From NCBI RefSeq assembly GCF_048569485.1, contig NW_027442061.1, forward strand, positions 124,001 through 188,000: a stretch of 64,000 nt of DNA, written 5' to 3'. The translations under genes were made by a program, and so were the position numbers. Source of the DNA: Anomaloglossus baeobatrachus (Eukaryota > Chordata > Amphibia > Anura > Aromobatidae). The notes beneath the pieces are model-generated. The model had not been told where the DNA came from. It saw nothing but the letters and a program-made list of their open reading frames with translations, and ran no database searches. Shown here piece after piece: positions 11,343 through 24,300 of the stretch. Every line of letters begins with the position of its first letter. Position 1 is the first letter of the stretch.

Positions 11343-12289
11343 TATACCAAAATCCTGATGTTTGGTTCCCTTTAAGAGGAGACTTTGTGCAGCAGGCCTT
11401 CATGGTAAAATAGCTGCTAGGAAACCACTGCTAAGGACAGGCAACAAGCAGAAGAGACTTGTTAGGGTAAAGAACACAAGGAATGGACATTAGAGCAGTG
11501 GAAATCTGTGCTTTGGTCTGATGAGTCCAAATTTGAGATCTTTGGATCCAACCACCGTGTCTTTGTGCGACGCAGAAAAGGTGAACGGATGGACTCTACA
11601 TGGCTGGTTCCCACCGTGAAGCATGGAGGAGGAGGTGTGATGGTGTGGGGGTGCTTTGCTGGTGACACTGTTGGGGATTTATTAAAAATTGAAGGCATAC
11701 AGAACCAGTAGGGTTACCACAGCATCTTGCAGCGGCGTGCTATTCTATACGGTTTGCATTTAGTTGGACTATCATTTATTTTTCAACAGGACAATGACCC
11801 CAAACACAGCTCCAGGCTGTGTAAGGGCTATTTGACTAAGAAGGAGAGTGATGGGGTGCTACGCCAGATGAGCTGGCCTCCACAGTCACCAAACCTGAAC
11901 CCAATCGAGATGGTTTGGGGTGAGCTGGACCGCAGAGTGAAGGCAAAAGGGCCAACAAGTGCTAAGCATCTCTGGGAACTCCTTCAAGACCGTTGGAAGA
12001 CCATTTCCGGTGACTACCTCTTGAAGCTCATCAAGAGAATGCCAAGAGCGTGCAAAGCAGTAATCAAAGCAAAAGGTGGCTACTTTGAAGAACCTAGAAA
12101 ATAAGAGATATTTTCAGTTGTTTCACAGTTTTTTGTTAAGTATTTCATTCCACATGTGTTAATGCATGGTTTTGATGCCTTCAATGTGAATCTACATTTT
12201 TCAGAGTCATGAAAATAAAGAAAACTCTTTGAATGAGAAGGTGTGTCCAAACTTTTGGTCTGTACTGTATCTCAGGAATATAAGGAGCA

Positions 12290-13440
12290 GGCTGCTTGCC
12301 GAGCACAGAGGAGACAAGAAGCAATGGAGTCCGGCAGAGGGAGTAATGTGAGTTGGAGTATAAACCCAGCGATCCGGGAGCCTGTACGGATCACCCGGGC
12401 GGACTACAAGCCATTTGATGAGGCTTCCAGAGATGTGGAAGGGTTCTTCAAGGACTTTGAGCAGCAGTGTGTCATGATGGAGGTTCCCCACTCTGGCTGG
12501 ATGCGTTTGTTAGTGGGACTCCTGAACAGAAGCCTGGCAGAGGTTTATCACACCATTGACTCACAGCAGAACCGGGATTACAACATTGTAAAGCGGACTA
12601 TCCTGGATTACCATGCCATCACCCCAGACTCACATAGGGCACAGTTCCGAGACCTCCCATTCACCACGGGGGGATCGTTTAGGATGTATGCCCATAAGAT
12701 GTCCCAGGCATGTCGGAAATGGCTGGAAGCGGAAAATGCCTTCACTGTAGAAGACATTATACAGGTATTTCTTATAGAACAATTTCTGTACAAGTGTCCC
12801 TCAGAAATACAGGAATGGGTCAAAGAGCACACGCCGTGCACCTTGGATGGAGCTTCAGCCCTGGCTGATGAGGCCCTTACTATCCGACCGCAATGGAGGC
12901 CACAGTCTGATCCTCCTGCGCCTCAGCCCTCTCCAGTTATATCTGCTCCTCCACCCAGCTGCAGGCCGATGACATCCATGTCTCAGAATTTTGGGCCCCA
13001 ACAGTTCTGACCACGCCCTGGGGGAATCACAGAGAGGAGATGTTATGGGTGCAGGCAACCTGGGCACCTACAATCAAGTGGTCCCGCAAGAATTCGGAGG
13101 GACTGCCACGCACCTCCATCTTGTCCGGTGCATTTTGTGCATTCCATCCCGCCTGAGGAAGAGTTACCACCACCTCCACCGGAGTGTACCGCTGACCCCT
13201 GCACCATAGATGCCCCTGTTGGAGTGTATGGGCTCCGGCCTCTGTCACCAGGTTCTCCCACTGCCTTCTCCAGAATGCACATTGGAAGGAGCATGATGCA
13301 GAGGAGATGTTATCGATGTGGGCAGCCTGAGCATCTGCAAAACAATTGCCCTGCTGGTCGATTGAGGAATGACCTTGCACCAAATGGACCTGTTCATTTT
13401 CTACAGCCGAACTACCATCAGCGGAAGCATTTATAGGAGG
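12290..13440 (+). pseudogene. Gag region of the Gypsy fossil, SCAN-like, with zinc knuckle
   Basis: The translated region includes WMRLLVGLLNRSLAEVYH and SEIQEWVKEHTPCTLDGASA, which resemble the SCAN domain of vertebrate zinc-finger proteins; that domain is known to descend from Gmr1-like gag. A proline-rich stretch follows and then a nucleocapsid zinc knuckle CYRCGQPEHLQNNC (CX2CX4HX4C) near 13310-13355. A fossil; the element as a whole is broken. Confidence 0.8.
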
Positions 13441-13900
13441 TTGTGCTGGATGGACGGAGAGTCATTGGATTGTGTGACTCCGGGGCATTTCTCACAATAG
13501 CTGATCCCCGGGTGGTTCGGCGAGAGGCGATATATAATGGACCAGGGATTATTATTGAATTGGCTGAAGGACAAAGGAGGAATATCCCAAAGCTGACTGT
13601 AGATCTGGACTTTGGCTTTGGAGTCAAGCAATGTGTGATGTGTGGTTGGGGTGATGAAGCCTGCCTGCAGATATTCTAGGAAATGATGTGGGAGATCTAC
13701 AATGTCGATTTGTGGGTGCAGGAAACACAGTTTGAGTGAAGGAGGACACAAAGGGAAGCTTGTCCTTCCAACCCTACTGCTGTACAAGGGACTATTTACA
13801 ACTTCTCCATCCAATACAAGCGTGGAAGCCAACACCAGAACGCTGATGGACTGTCCCAGCAAGAAGACCCATAGACTATCCACACCTGAGCAACATGGAC
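13441..13900 (+). pseudogene. Protease-like and RNase H-tail remnants of the Gypsy fossil
   Basis: IGLCDSGAFLTIADPRVV near 13470 has the aspartic protease D-S-G signature. Further on, a stretch including QYKRGSQHQNADGLSQQ near 13820 matches the C-terminal tail of a Gypsy RNase H. No reverse transcriptase or integrase could be recognised. Confidence 0.7.
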
Positions 13901-13953
13901 TTAAGAGAGATGGCCAGAGTTCTGTGTAGACCTCATGGCATATTCACTTATTC

Positions 13954-13966
13954 AGGAGGGAGAGGT
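13954..13966 (+). other. Polypurine tract of the Gypsy fossil
   Basis: AGGAGGGAGAGGT directly abuts the 3' LTR, the expected place for second-strand priming. Confidence 0.75.
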
Positions 13967-14412
13967 TGTGATGGTGGGATATGGGGGGAGGTGTATCATG
14001 TGCAGATTCGTATTTTAAGCTTGTTTCACTGTCCATTATTTGTACTGCTTGTGTGTACATTGTATTGTCTATACGTAATCACCCCCTGTAGTGTTACGAT
14101 TCCTAAGTTTGGGGGAAGGGGCCTGGGATCCACCCAACCTCTTTGCTTACCTGGGAGATTCAGTCAGTCTGTTTGAGAACTGGAAGAGAGAAGGAAGAAG
14201 ATTGAACCTCTGAGGAAACAGCTGCGGCTCCCCACAGAGACCTGGACACTTATTGCTTATTGGATTATATTCATATTTCTGGACTATTTTTACCCTCTGT
14301 GTGGTGGATTATTTTATGGACCATTTGATTTGCTTGGAATATATATCTATTGGATTGTTCATCCATCTCTCGCTCTGTTGATTGTGTGATATGGTAGAAG
14401 GACCCCGTCACA
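13967..14412 (+). repeat. 3' LTR of the Gypsy fossil
   Basis: 446 bp, TG...CA ends, direct repeat of the 5' LTR, followed by the GATGT target duplication. Confidence 0.9.
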
Positions 14413-14417
14413 GATGT

Positions 14418-14720
14418 CTTGCCAGAACTATCGTCCTGACGGGTCTGCTTTTGATGTGTGTATGTTGCGCCTATTTCTATCCCAGGTGGAACCTGCCCCC
14501 CAGGTGGCTGGCTTCAGTGACCAGGAAGTCCCATGACCGTTATGACCACCCCCCCTGCCTACCCTGAGCCATCCCACCCTGTGTGAAGGCTCCTAAGCTG
14601 TATGTAGTGTGTGAATGTGGAACACCGGTGATTTACCCCCTCCTTACCTGAGATAGATACCGCACCTTAATTGAGGTGCAGTTCCCTGTGGCAACCAGAG
14701 CCTCAGGGGCGCCACACATG
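14418..14720 (+). repeat. Right part of the unclassified split repeat
   Basis: Ends GGGGCGCCACA, the inverse of the start TGTAGCGCCCC at 6931. It is probably the continuation of that repeat beyond the Gypsy insertion. Confidence 0.45.
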
Positions 14721-15306
14721 AATATGGTCACACAGACTCCTGGGCTCCTGGGCCTGTGGAAACATGGAGGTGTGAAGATCCCCATTGATTCTAATGAGTA
14801 TGCATGTGAATGCATCTCCAGTACCTGTGAAGGGGCCTCAGGCTACTTTTGCAGCCTTTAAAGTTGATGATTTCTCAAATTTGGACCAGACTCCAGGAGG
14901 AATCCACCTCAAAGATGTGACACCACTTTTCTTTTTCCCTCCAGAAGGTTGGCAAAATCCACAGAGGAAAAAAAAAAGCTAAAGAAGACTGAAAAAGGAA
15001 CAGCAAAGAGGAGTAACATTGAAGTGAACAGTTTTCAAGCATTTTCAGACGGATTTTAGAGTGATCTAAAAAGCAGGAAACCGCAAGTCCGACAATGTTT
15101 TTTAGGTTTTGTTTTTACAGCGTTCACGGTGCAATAAAAATGAAGCATCTAAATGGTAAAAAGCAGCGATCAGAGCGAATTCTAGTCCCTATTATTACCA
15201 TTAGGTGCGGTATGTGTAACACAGTCGTCACCTGCTGTGCACAGACGGGACTCCGCTTATGAGATCAGAAGTATATATACATCCAATGTTGGGAAGGTTG
15301 GAAATG
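14721..15306. other. Unassigned spacer before the large satellite
   Basis: No gene, RNA or named repeat recognised. Short A-rich stretch near 14970. No terminal sequence of the MITE family is visible at the edge of the array. Confidence 0.5.
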
Positions 15307-18300
15307 AGTGATGAGTGGGCACTACCATGCTCGGGTGCTCAGTACTGGTAACTAGTGATGAGCGGGCACTACCATGCTCGGGTGCTCAGTACTGGTAACT
15401 AGTGATGAGCGGGCACTACCATGCTCGGGTACTCAGTACTGGTAACTAGTGATGAGCGGGCACTACCATGCTCGGGTGCTCAGTACTGGTAACTAGTGAT
15501 GAGCAAGCACTACCATGCTCGGGTACTCAGTACTGGTAACTAGTGATGAGCAAGCACTACCATGCTCGGGTACTCAGTACTGGTAACTAGTGATGAGCGG
15601 GCACTACCATGCTCGGGTGCTCAGTACTGGTAACTAGTGATGAGCGGGCACTACCATGCTCGGGTGCTCAGTACTGGTAACTAGTGATGAGTGAGCACTA
15701 CCATGCTCGGGTGCTCAGTACTGGTAACTAGTGATGAGCGGGCACTACCATGCTCGGGTACTCAGTACTGGTAACTAGTGATGAGCGGGCACTACCATGC
15801 TCGGGTGCTCAGTACTGGTAACTAGTGATGAGTGAGCACTACCATGCTCGGGTGCTCAGTACTGGTAACTAGTGATGAGCGGGCACTACCATGCTCGGGT
15901 ACTCAGTACTGGTAACTAGTGATGAGCGGGCACTACCATGCTCGGGTGCTCAGTACTGGTAACTAGTGATGAGCGGACACTACCATGCTCGGGTGCTCAG
16001 TACTGGTAACTAGTGATGAGCGGGCACTACCATGCTCGGGTGCTCAGTACTGGTAACTAGTGATGAGTGAGCACTACCATGCTCGGGTGCTCAGTACTGG
16101 TAACTAGTGATGAGCGGGCACTACCATGCTCGGGTGCTCAGTACTGGTAACTAGTGATGAGCGGGCACTACCATGCTCGGGTGCTCAGTACTGGTAACTA
16201 GTGATGAGCGGGCACTACCATGCTCAGGTGCTCAGTACTGGTAACTAGTGATGAGCGGACACTACCATGCTCGGGTACTCAGTACTGGTAACTAGTGATG
16301 AGCGGACACTACCATGCTCGGGTACTCAGTACTGGTAACTAGTGATGAGCGGGCACTACCATGCTCGGGTACTCAGTACTGGTAACTTGTGATGAGCGGA
16401 CACTACCATGCTCGGGTGCTCAGTACTGGTAACTAGTGATGAGAGGGCACTACCATGCTCGGGTGCTCAGTACTGGTAACTAGTGATGAGAGGGCACTAC
16501 CATGCTCGGGTGCTCAGTACTGGTAACTAGTGATGAGAGGGCACTACCATGCTCGGGTGCTCGGTACTGGTAACTAGTGATGAGCGGGCACTACCATGCT
16601 CAGGGGCTCAGTACTGGTAACTAGTGATGAGCGGGCACTACCATGCTCGGGTGCTCAGTACTGGTAACTAGTGATGAGCGGTCACTACCATGCTCGGGGG
16701 CTCAGTACTGGTAACTAGTGATGAGAGGGCACTACCATGCTCGGGTGCTCAGTACTGGTAACTAGTGATGAGAGGGCACTACCATGCTCGGGGGCTCAGT
16801 ACTGGTAACTAGTGATGAGCGAGCACTACCATGCTCGGGTGCTCAGTACTGGTAACTAGTGATGAGCGGACACTACCATGCTCGGGTGCTCAGTACTGGT
16901 AACTAGTGATGAGAGGGCACTACCATGCTCGGGTGCTCAGTACTCGTAACTAGTGATGAGCGGACACTACCATGCTCGGATACTCAGTACTGGTAACTAG
17001 TGATGAGAGGGCACTACCATGCTCAGGTGCTCAGTACTGGTAACTAGTGATGAGCGGGCACTACCATGCTCGGGTGCTCAGTACTCGTAACTAGTGATGA
17101 GCGGACACTACCATGCTCGGATACTCAGTACTGGTAACTAGTGATGAGAGGGCACTACCATGCTCAGGTGCTCAGTACTGGTAACTAGTGATGAGCGGGC
17201 ACTACCATGCTCGGGTGCTCAGTACTGGTAACTAGTGATGAGCGGACACTACCATGCTCGGGTGCTCAGTACTCGTAACTAGTGATGAGCGGACACTACC
17301 ATGCTCTGGTGCTCAGTACTGGTAACTAATGATGAGCGGACACTACCATGCTCGGGTGCTCAGTACTGGTAACTAGTGAAGAGCGGACACTACCATGCTC
17401 GGGTGCTCAGTACTGGTAACTAGTGATGAGCGGGCACTACCATGCTCGGGTGCTCAGTACTCGTAACTAGTGATGAGCGGACACTACCATGCTCGGATAC
17501 TCAGTACTGGTAACTAGTGATGAGCGGGCACTACCATGCTCGGGTGCTCAGTACTGGTAACTAGTGATGAGCGGGCACTACCATGCTCGGGTGCTCAGTA
17601 CTCGTAACTAGTGATGAGCGGACACTACCATGCTCAGGTGCTCAGTACTGGTAACTAGTGATGAGCGGGCACTACCATGCTCGGGTGCTCAGTACTCGTA
17701 ACTAGTGATGAGCGGACACTACCATGCTCTGGTGCTCAGTACTGGTAACTAGTGATGAGCGGACACTACCATGCTCTGGTGCTCAGTACTGGTAACTAGT
17801 GATGAGCGGGCACTACCATGCTCGGGTGCTCAGTACTGGTAACTAGTGATGAGCGGACACTACCATGCTCTGGTGCTCAGTACTGGTAACTAGTGATGAG
17901 CGGACACTACCATGCTCGGGTGCTCAGTACTGGTAACTAGTGATGAGCGGGCACTACCATGCTCGGGTCCTCAGTACTGGTAACTAGTGATGAGCGGGGT
18001 ACTACCATGCTCGGGTGCTCAGTACTCGTAACTAGTGATGAGCGGGCACTACCATGCTCGGGTGCTCAGTACTGGTAACTAGTGATGAGCGGGCACTACC
18101 ATGCTCGGGTCCTCAGTACTGGTAACTAGTGATGAGCGGGTACTACCATGCTCGGGTGCTCAGTACTGGTAACTAGTGATGAGCGGGCACTACCATGCTC
18201 GGGTGCTCAGTACTGGTAACTAGTGATGAGCGGGCACTACCATGCTCTGGTGCTCAGTACTGGTAACTAGTGATGAGCGGGCACTACCATGCTCTGGTGC

Positions 18301-21300
18301 TCAGTACTGGTAACTAGTGATGAGCGGGCACTACCATGCTCGGGTGCTCAGTACTGGTAACTAGTGATGAGCGGACACTACCATGCTCTGGTGCTCAGTA
18401 CTGGTAACTAGTGATGAGCGGACACTACCATGCTCTGGTGCTCAGTACTGGTAACTAGTGATGAGCGGGCACTACCATGCTCGAGTGCTCAGTACTGGTA
18501 ACTAGTGATGAGCGGGCACTACCATGCTCAGGTGCTCAGTACTGGTAACTAGTGATGAGCGGGCACTACCATGCTCGGGTGCTCAGTACTCGTAACTAGT
18601 GATGAGCGGACACTACCATGCTCGGGTACTCAGTACTGGTAACTAGTGATGAGAGGGCACTACCATGCTCGGGTGCTCGGTACTGGTAACTAGTGATGAG
18701 CGGACACTACCATGCTCGGGTGCTCAGTACTCGTAACTAGTGATGAGCGGACACTACCATGCTCGGGTACTCAGTACTGGTAACTAGTGATGAGAGGGCA
18801 CTACCATGCTCGGGTGCTCGGTACTGGTAACTAGTGATGAGCGGGCACTACCATGCTCGGGTGCTCAGTACTGGTAACTTGTGATGAGCGGACACTACCA
18901 TGCTCGGGTGCTCAGTACTGGTAACAAGTGATGAGAGGGCACTACCATGCTCGGGTGCTCAGTACTGGTAACTAGTGATGAGAGGGCACTACCATGCTCG
19001 GGTGCTCAGTACTGGTAACTAGTGATGAGCGGGCACTACCATGCTCAGGAGCTCTGTACTGGTAACTAGTGATGAGCGGGCACTACCATGCTCGGGTGCT
19101 CAGTACTGGTAACTAGTGATGAGCGGGCACTACCATGCTCGGGTGCTCAGTACTGGTAACTAGTGATGAGTGAGCACTACCATGCTCGGGTGCTCAGTAC
19201 TGGTAACTAGTGATGAGCGGGCACTACCATGCTCGGGTGCTCAGTACTGGTAACTAGTGATGAGCGAGCACTACCATGCTCAGTACTGGTAACTAGTGAT
19301 GAGCGGGCACTACCATGCTCAGGTGCTCAGTACTGGTAACTAGTGATGAGCGGGCACTACCATGCTCGGGTGCTCGGTACTGGTAACTAGTGATGAGCGG
19401 GCACTACCATGCTCGGGTGCTCAGTACTGGTAACTAGTGATGAGCGGGCACTACCATGCTCGGGTGCTCAGTACCGGTAACTAGTGATGAGTGAGCACTA
19501 CCATGCTCGGGTGCTCAGTACTGGTAACTAGTGATGAGCGGGCACTACCATTCTCGGGTGCTCAGTACTGGTAACTAGTGATGAGCGGGCACTACCATGC
19601 TCGGGTGCTCAGTACTGGTAACTAGTGATGAGCGGGCACTACCATTCTCGGGTGCTCAGTACTGGTAACTAGTGATGAGTGGGCACTACCATGCTCGGGT
19701 GCTCAGTACTGGTAACTAGTGATGAGCGGGCACTACCATGCTCAGGTGTTCAGTACTGGTAACTAGTGATGAGCGGGCACTACCATGCTCGGGTGCTCAG
19801 TACTGGTAACTAGTGATGAGCGGGCACTACCATGCTCGGGTGCTCAGTACTGGTAACTAGTGATGAGTGGGCACTACCATGCTCGGGTGCTCAGTACTGG
19901 TAACTAGTGATAAGCGGGCACTACCATGCTCGGGTGCTCAGTACTGGTAACTAGTGATGAGCGGGCACTACCATGCTCGGGTGCTCAGTACTGGTAACTA
20001 GTGATGAGTGGGCACTACCATGCTCGGGTGCTCAGTACTCGTAACTAGTGATGAGTGGGCACTAGCATGCTCAGGTGCTCAGTACTGGTAACTAGTGATG
20101 AGCGGACACTACCATGCTCGGGTACTCAGTACTCGTAACTAGTGATGAGCGGGCACTACCATGCTCAGGTGCTCAGTACTGGTAACTAGTGATGAGTGGG
20201 CACTACCATGCTCGGGTGCTCAGTACTGGTAATTAGTGATGAGCGGGCACTACCATGCTCAGGTGCTCAGTACTGGTAACTAGTGATGAGCGGGCACTAC
20301 CATGCTCGGGTGCTCAGTACTGGTAACTAGTGATGAGTGGGCACTACCATGCTCGGGTGCTCAGTACTCGTAACTAGTGATGAGCGGGCACTACCATGCT
20401 CGGGTGCTCGGTACTCGTAATTAGTGATGAGCGGGCACTACCATGCTCGGGTGCTCAGTACTCGTAACTAGTGATTAGCGGGCACTACCATGCTCGGGTG
20501 CTCAGTAATCGTAACTTGTGATGAGCGGGCACTACCATGCTCGGGTGCTCGGTACTGGTAACTAGTGATGAGCGGGCACTACCATGCTCGGGTGCTCGGT
20601 ACTGGTAACTAGTGATGAGCGGGCACTACCATGCTTGGGTGCTCGGTACTCGTAATTAGTGATGAGCAGGCACTACCATGCTCGGGTGCTCAGTACTGGT
20701 AACTAGTGATGAGCGGGCACTACCATGCTCGGGTACTCAGTACTGGTAACTAGTGATGAGCGGGCACTACCATTCTCGGGTGCTCAGTACTGGTAACTAG
20801 TGATGAGCGGGCACTACCATGCTCGGGTGCTCAGTACTGGTAACTAGTGATGAGCGGGCACTACCATGCTCGGGTGCTCAGTACTGGTAACTGGTGATGA
20901 GCGGGCACTACCATGCTCGGGTGCTCAGTACTGGTAACTAGTGATGAGCGGGCACTACCATGCTCAGGTGCTCAGTACTGGTAACTAGTGATGAGCGGGC
21001 ACTACCATGCTCAGGTGCTCAGTACTGGTAACTAGTGATGAGCGGGCACTACCATGCTCGGGTGCTCAGTACTGGTAACTAGTGATGAGCGGGCACTACC
21101 ATGCTCGGGTGTTCGGTACTCGTAATTAGTGATGAGCGAGCACTACCATGCTCGGATGCTCAGTACTGGTAACTAGTGATGAGCGGGCACTACCATGCTC
21201 GGATGCTCAGTACTGGTAACTAGTGATGAGCGGGCACTACCATGCTCGGGTGATCAGTACTGGTAACTAGTGATGAGCGGGCACTACCATGCTCGGGTGT

Positions 21301-24300
21301 TCGGTACTCGTAATTAGTGATGAGCGAGCACTACCATGCTCGGATGCTCAGTACTGGTAACTAGTGATGAGCGGGCACTACCATGCTCGGATGCTCAGTA
21401 CTGGTAACTAGTGATGAGCGGGCACTACCATGCTCGGGTGATCAGTACTGGTAACTAGTGATGAGCGGGCACTACCATGCTCAGGTGCTCAGTACTGGTA
21501 ACTAGTGATGAGCGGGCACTACCATGCTCGGGTGCTCAGTACTGGTAACTAGTGATGAGCGAGCACTACCATGCTCGGGTGCTCAGTACTGGTAACTAGT
21601 GATGAGCGGGCACTACCATGCTCGGGTGCTCAGTACTGGTAACTAGTGATGAACGGGCACTACCATGCTCGGGTGCTCAGTACTGGTAACTAGTGATGAG
21701 CGGGCACTACCATGCTCGGGTGCTCAGTACTGGTAACTAGTGATGAACGGGCACTACCATGCTCGGGTGCTCAGTACTGGTAACTAGTGATGAGCGGGCA
21801 CTACCATGCTCGGGTGTTGGTAACTAGTGATGAGCGGGCACTACCATGCTCAAGTGCTCAGTACTCGTAACTAGTGATGAGCGGGCACTACCATGCTCGA
21901 GTGCTCAGTACTCGTAACTAGTGATGAGCGGGCACTACCATGCTCGGGTGCTCAGTACTGGTAACTAGTGATGAGCGGACACTACCATGCTCGGGTGCTC
22001 AGTACTCGTAACTAGTGATGAGCGGGCACTACCATGCTCGGGTACTCAGTACTGGTAACTAGTGATGAGTGAGCACTACCATGCTCGGGTGCTCAGTACC
22101 GGTAACTAGTGATGAGTGGGCACTACCATGCTCGGGTGCTCAGTACTGGTAACTAGTGATGAGTGGGCACTACCATGCTCGGGTGCTCAGTACTGGTAAC
22201 TGGTGATGAGCGGTCACTACCATGCTCAGGTGCTCAGTACTGGTAACTAGTGATGAGCGGGCACTACCATGCTCGGGTGCTCAGTACTGGTAACTGATGA
22301 TGAGCGGGCACTACCATGCTCAGGTGCTCAGTACTGGTAACTAGTGATGAGTGGGCACTACCATGCTCGGGTGCTCAGTACTGGTAACTGGTGATGAGCG
22401 GGCACTACCATGCTCGGGTGCTCAGTACTGGTAACTAGTGATGAGCGGGCACTACCATGCTCGGGTGCTCAGTACTGGTAACTGGTGATGAGCGGGCACT
22501 ACCATGCTCAGGTGCTCAGTACTGGTAACTAGTGATGAGCGGGCACTACCATGCTCGGGTGCTCAGTACTGGTAACTAGTGATGAGCGGGCACTACCATG
22601 CTCTGGTGCTCAGTACTGGTAACTAGTGATGAGTGGGCACTACCATGCTCGGGTGCTCAGTACTGGTAACTAGTGATGAGGGGGCACTACCATGCTCGGG
22701 TGCTCAGTACTGGTAACTAGTGATGAGTGGGCAATACCATGCTCAGGTGCACAGTACTGGTAACTAGTGATGAGTGGGCACTACCATGCTCAGGTGCATA
22801 GTACTGGTAACTAGTGATGAGTGGGCACTACCATGCTCGGGTGCTCAGTACTGGTAACTAGTGATGAGCGGGCACTACCATGCTCAGGTGCTCAGTACTG
22901 GTAACTAGTGATGAGCGGGCACTACCATGTTCGGGTGCTCAGTACTGGTAACTAGTGATGAGTGGGCACTACCATGCTCGAGTGCTCAGTACTCATAACT
23001 AGTGATGAGTGAGCACTACCATGCTCGGGTGCTCAGTACTGGTAACTAGTGATGAGCGGGCACTACCATGCTCGGGTGCTCAGTACTGGTAACTAGTGAT
23101 GAGCGAGCACTACCATGCTCGGGTGCTCAGTACTGGTAACTAGTGATGAGCGGGCACTACCATGCTCGGGTGCTCAGTACTGGTAACTAGTGAAGAGCGG
23201 GCATTACCATGCTCAGGTGCTCAGTACTGGTAACTAGTGATGAGCGGGCATTACCATGCTCGGGTGCTCAGTACTGGTAACTAGTGATGAGCGGGCACTA
23301 CCATGCTCGGGTGCTCAGTACTGGTAACTAGTGATGAGCGGGCACTACCATGCTCGGGTGCTCAGTACTGGTAACTAGTGATGAGCGGGCACTACCATGC
23401 TCAGGTGCTCAGTACTGGTAACTAGTGATGAGCGGGCACTACCATGCTCGGGTGCTCAGTACTGGTAACTAGTGATGAGCGGGCAATACCATGCTCAGGT
23501 GCTCAGTACTGGTAACTAGTGATGAGCGGGCACTACCATGTTCGGGTGCTCAGTACTGGTAACTAGTGATGAGTGGGCACTACCATGCTCGAGTGCTCAG
23601 TACTCATAACTAGTGATGAGTGAGCACTACCATGCTCGGGTGCTCAGTACTGGTAACTAGTGATGAGCGGGCACTACCATGCTCGGGTGCTCAGTACTGG
23701 TAACTAGTGATGAGCGAGCACTACCATGCTCGGGTGCTCAGTACTGGTAACTAGTGATGAGCGGGCACTACCATGCTCAGGTGCTCAGTACTGGTAACTA
23801 GTGAAGAGCGGGCATTACCATGCTCAGGTGCTCAGTACTGGTAACTAGTGATGAGCGGGCATTACCATGCTCGGGTGTTCATTACTGGTAACTAGTGATG
23901 AGCGGGCACTACCATGCTCGGGTGCTCAGTACTGGTAACTAGTGATGAGCGGGCACTACCATGCTCGGGTGCTCAGTACTGGTAACTAGTGATGAGCGGG
24001 CACTACCATGCTCAGGTGCTCAGTACTCGTAACTAGTGATGAGCGGGCACTACCATGCTCGGGTGCTCAGTACTGGTAACTAGTGATGAGCGGGCACTAC
24101 CATGCTCGGGTGCTCAGTACTGGTAACTAGTGATGAGCGGGCACTACCATGCTCGGGTGCTCAGTACTGGTAACTAGTGATGAGCGGGCACTACCGTGCT
24201 CAGGTGCTCAGTACTGGTAACTAGTGATGAGCGGGCACTACCATGCTCGGGTGCTCAGTACTGGTAACTAGTGATGAGCGGGCACTACCATGCTCGGGTG

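Larger units (their letters stand above)
9604..11371. mobile_element. piggyBac-type MITE nested in Tc1-B
   Basis: Flanked by TTAA on both sides (9600-9603 and 11372-11375), the piggyBac target duplication. Terminal repeats read AAGGAACCAAACATCAGGAT on the left and, inverted, AAGGGAACCAAACATCAGGA on the right. The outer sequence matches a widespread amphibian non-autonomous family. The middle folds on itself (9905-10100) and a Tc1 fragment occupies 10103-11342. No transposase of its own. Confidence 0.85.
9281..12104 (+). pseudogene. Tc1 transposase split by a MITE (Tc1-B)
   Basis: N-terminal piece 9281-9600 begins MARKKQLSKEKQVAIITLR and carries the paired helix-turn-helix region and a GRPR linker (GRPRVTSAAEDK). 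A piggyBac-type MITE inserted at TTAA then interrupts it. Coding resumes at 11376 with RRLCAAGLHGKIAARKPLL. One base appears missing near 11467 compared with the remembered family, and a TAG stop lies at 11709-11711. The catalytic residues remain: WSDESKFEIFG, QQDNDPKH and NLNPIEMVW. The end is GGYFEEPRK at 12104. Aside from the insertion it is only lightly decayed, so the MITE and the Gypsy disruption are not very ancient. Confidence 0.92.
8867..12267 (+). mobile_element. Tc1-type DNA transposon nested in the Gypsy fossil (Tc1-B)
   Basis: Both ends carry CAGTACAGACCAAAAGTTT in inverted orientation, flanked by TA (8865-8866 and 12268-12269). The terminal inverted repeats are long, about 275 bp, and reach into the C-terminal transposase codons, so the left repeat contains an inverted copy of that coding end. 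Removing the MITE at 9604-11371 would leave about 1.6 kb, the normal size. The family is abundant in fish and frogs. Confidence 0.93.
7505..14412 (+). mobile_element. Gmr1-like Gypsy LTR retrotransposon fossil
   Basis: Two direct LTRs (7505-7951 and 13967-14412), each starting TGTGATGG and ending CCCCGTCACA, are flanked by the 5-bp target duplication GATGT (7500-7504 and 14413-14417). A primer-binding site follows the 5' LTR and a purine tract precedes the 3' LTR. Recognisable parts are a SCAN-like gag, a zinc knuckle, a protease-like segment and an RNase H tail next to the purine tract. The element is badly broken and cannot be active. The LTRs are about 93% alike by eye, so it is old. It also carries a MITE and a nested Tc1 with further insertions. 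An RNase H tail directly before the 3' LTR, with no integrase after it, fits the Gmr1 gene order. Confidence 0.85.

Noticed and set aside
13128-13436. Host CCHC zinc-finger gene
   Set aside because: A single CX2CX4HX4C knuckle next to a SCAN-like gag between LTRs is the nucleocapsid of the Gypsy fossil.
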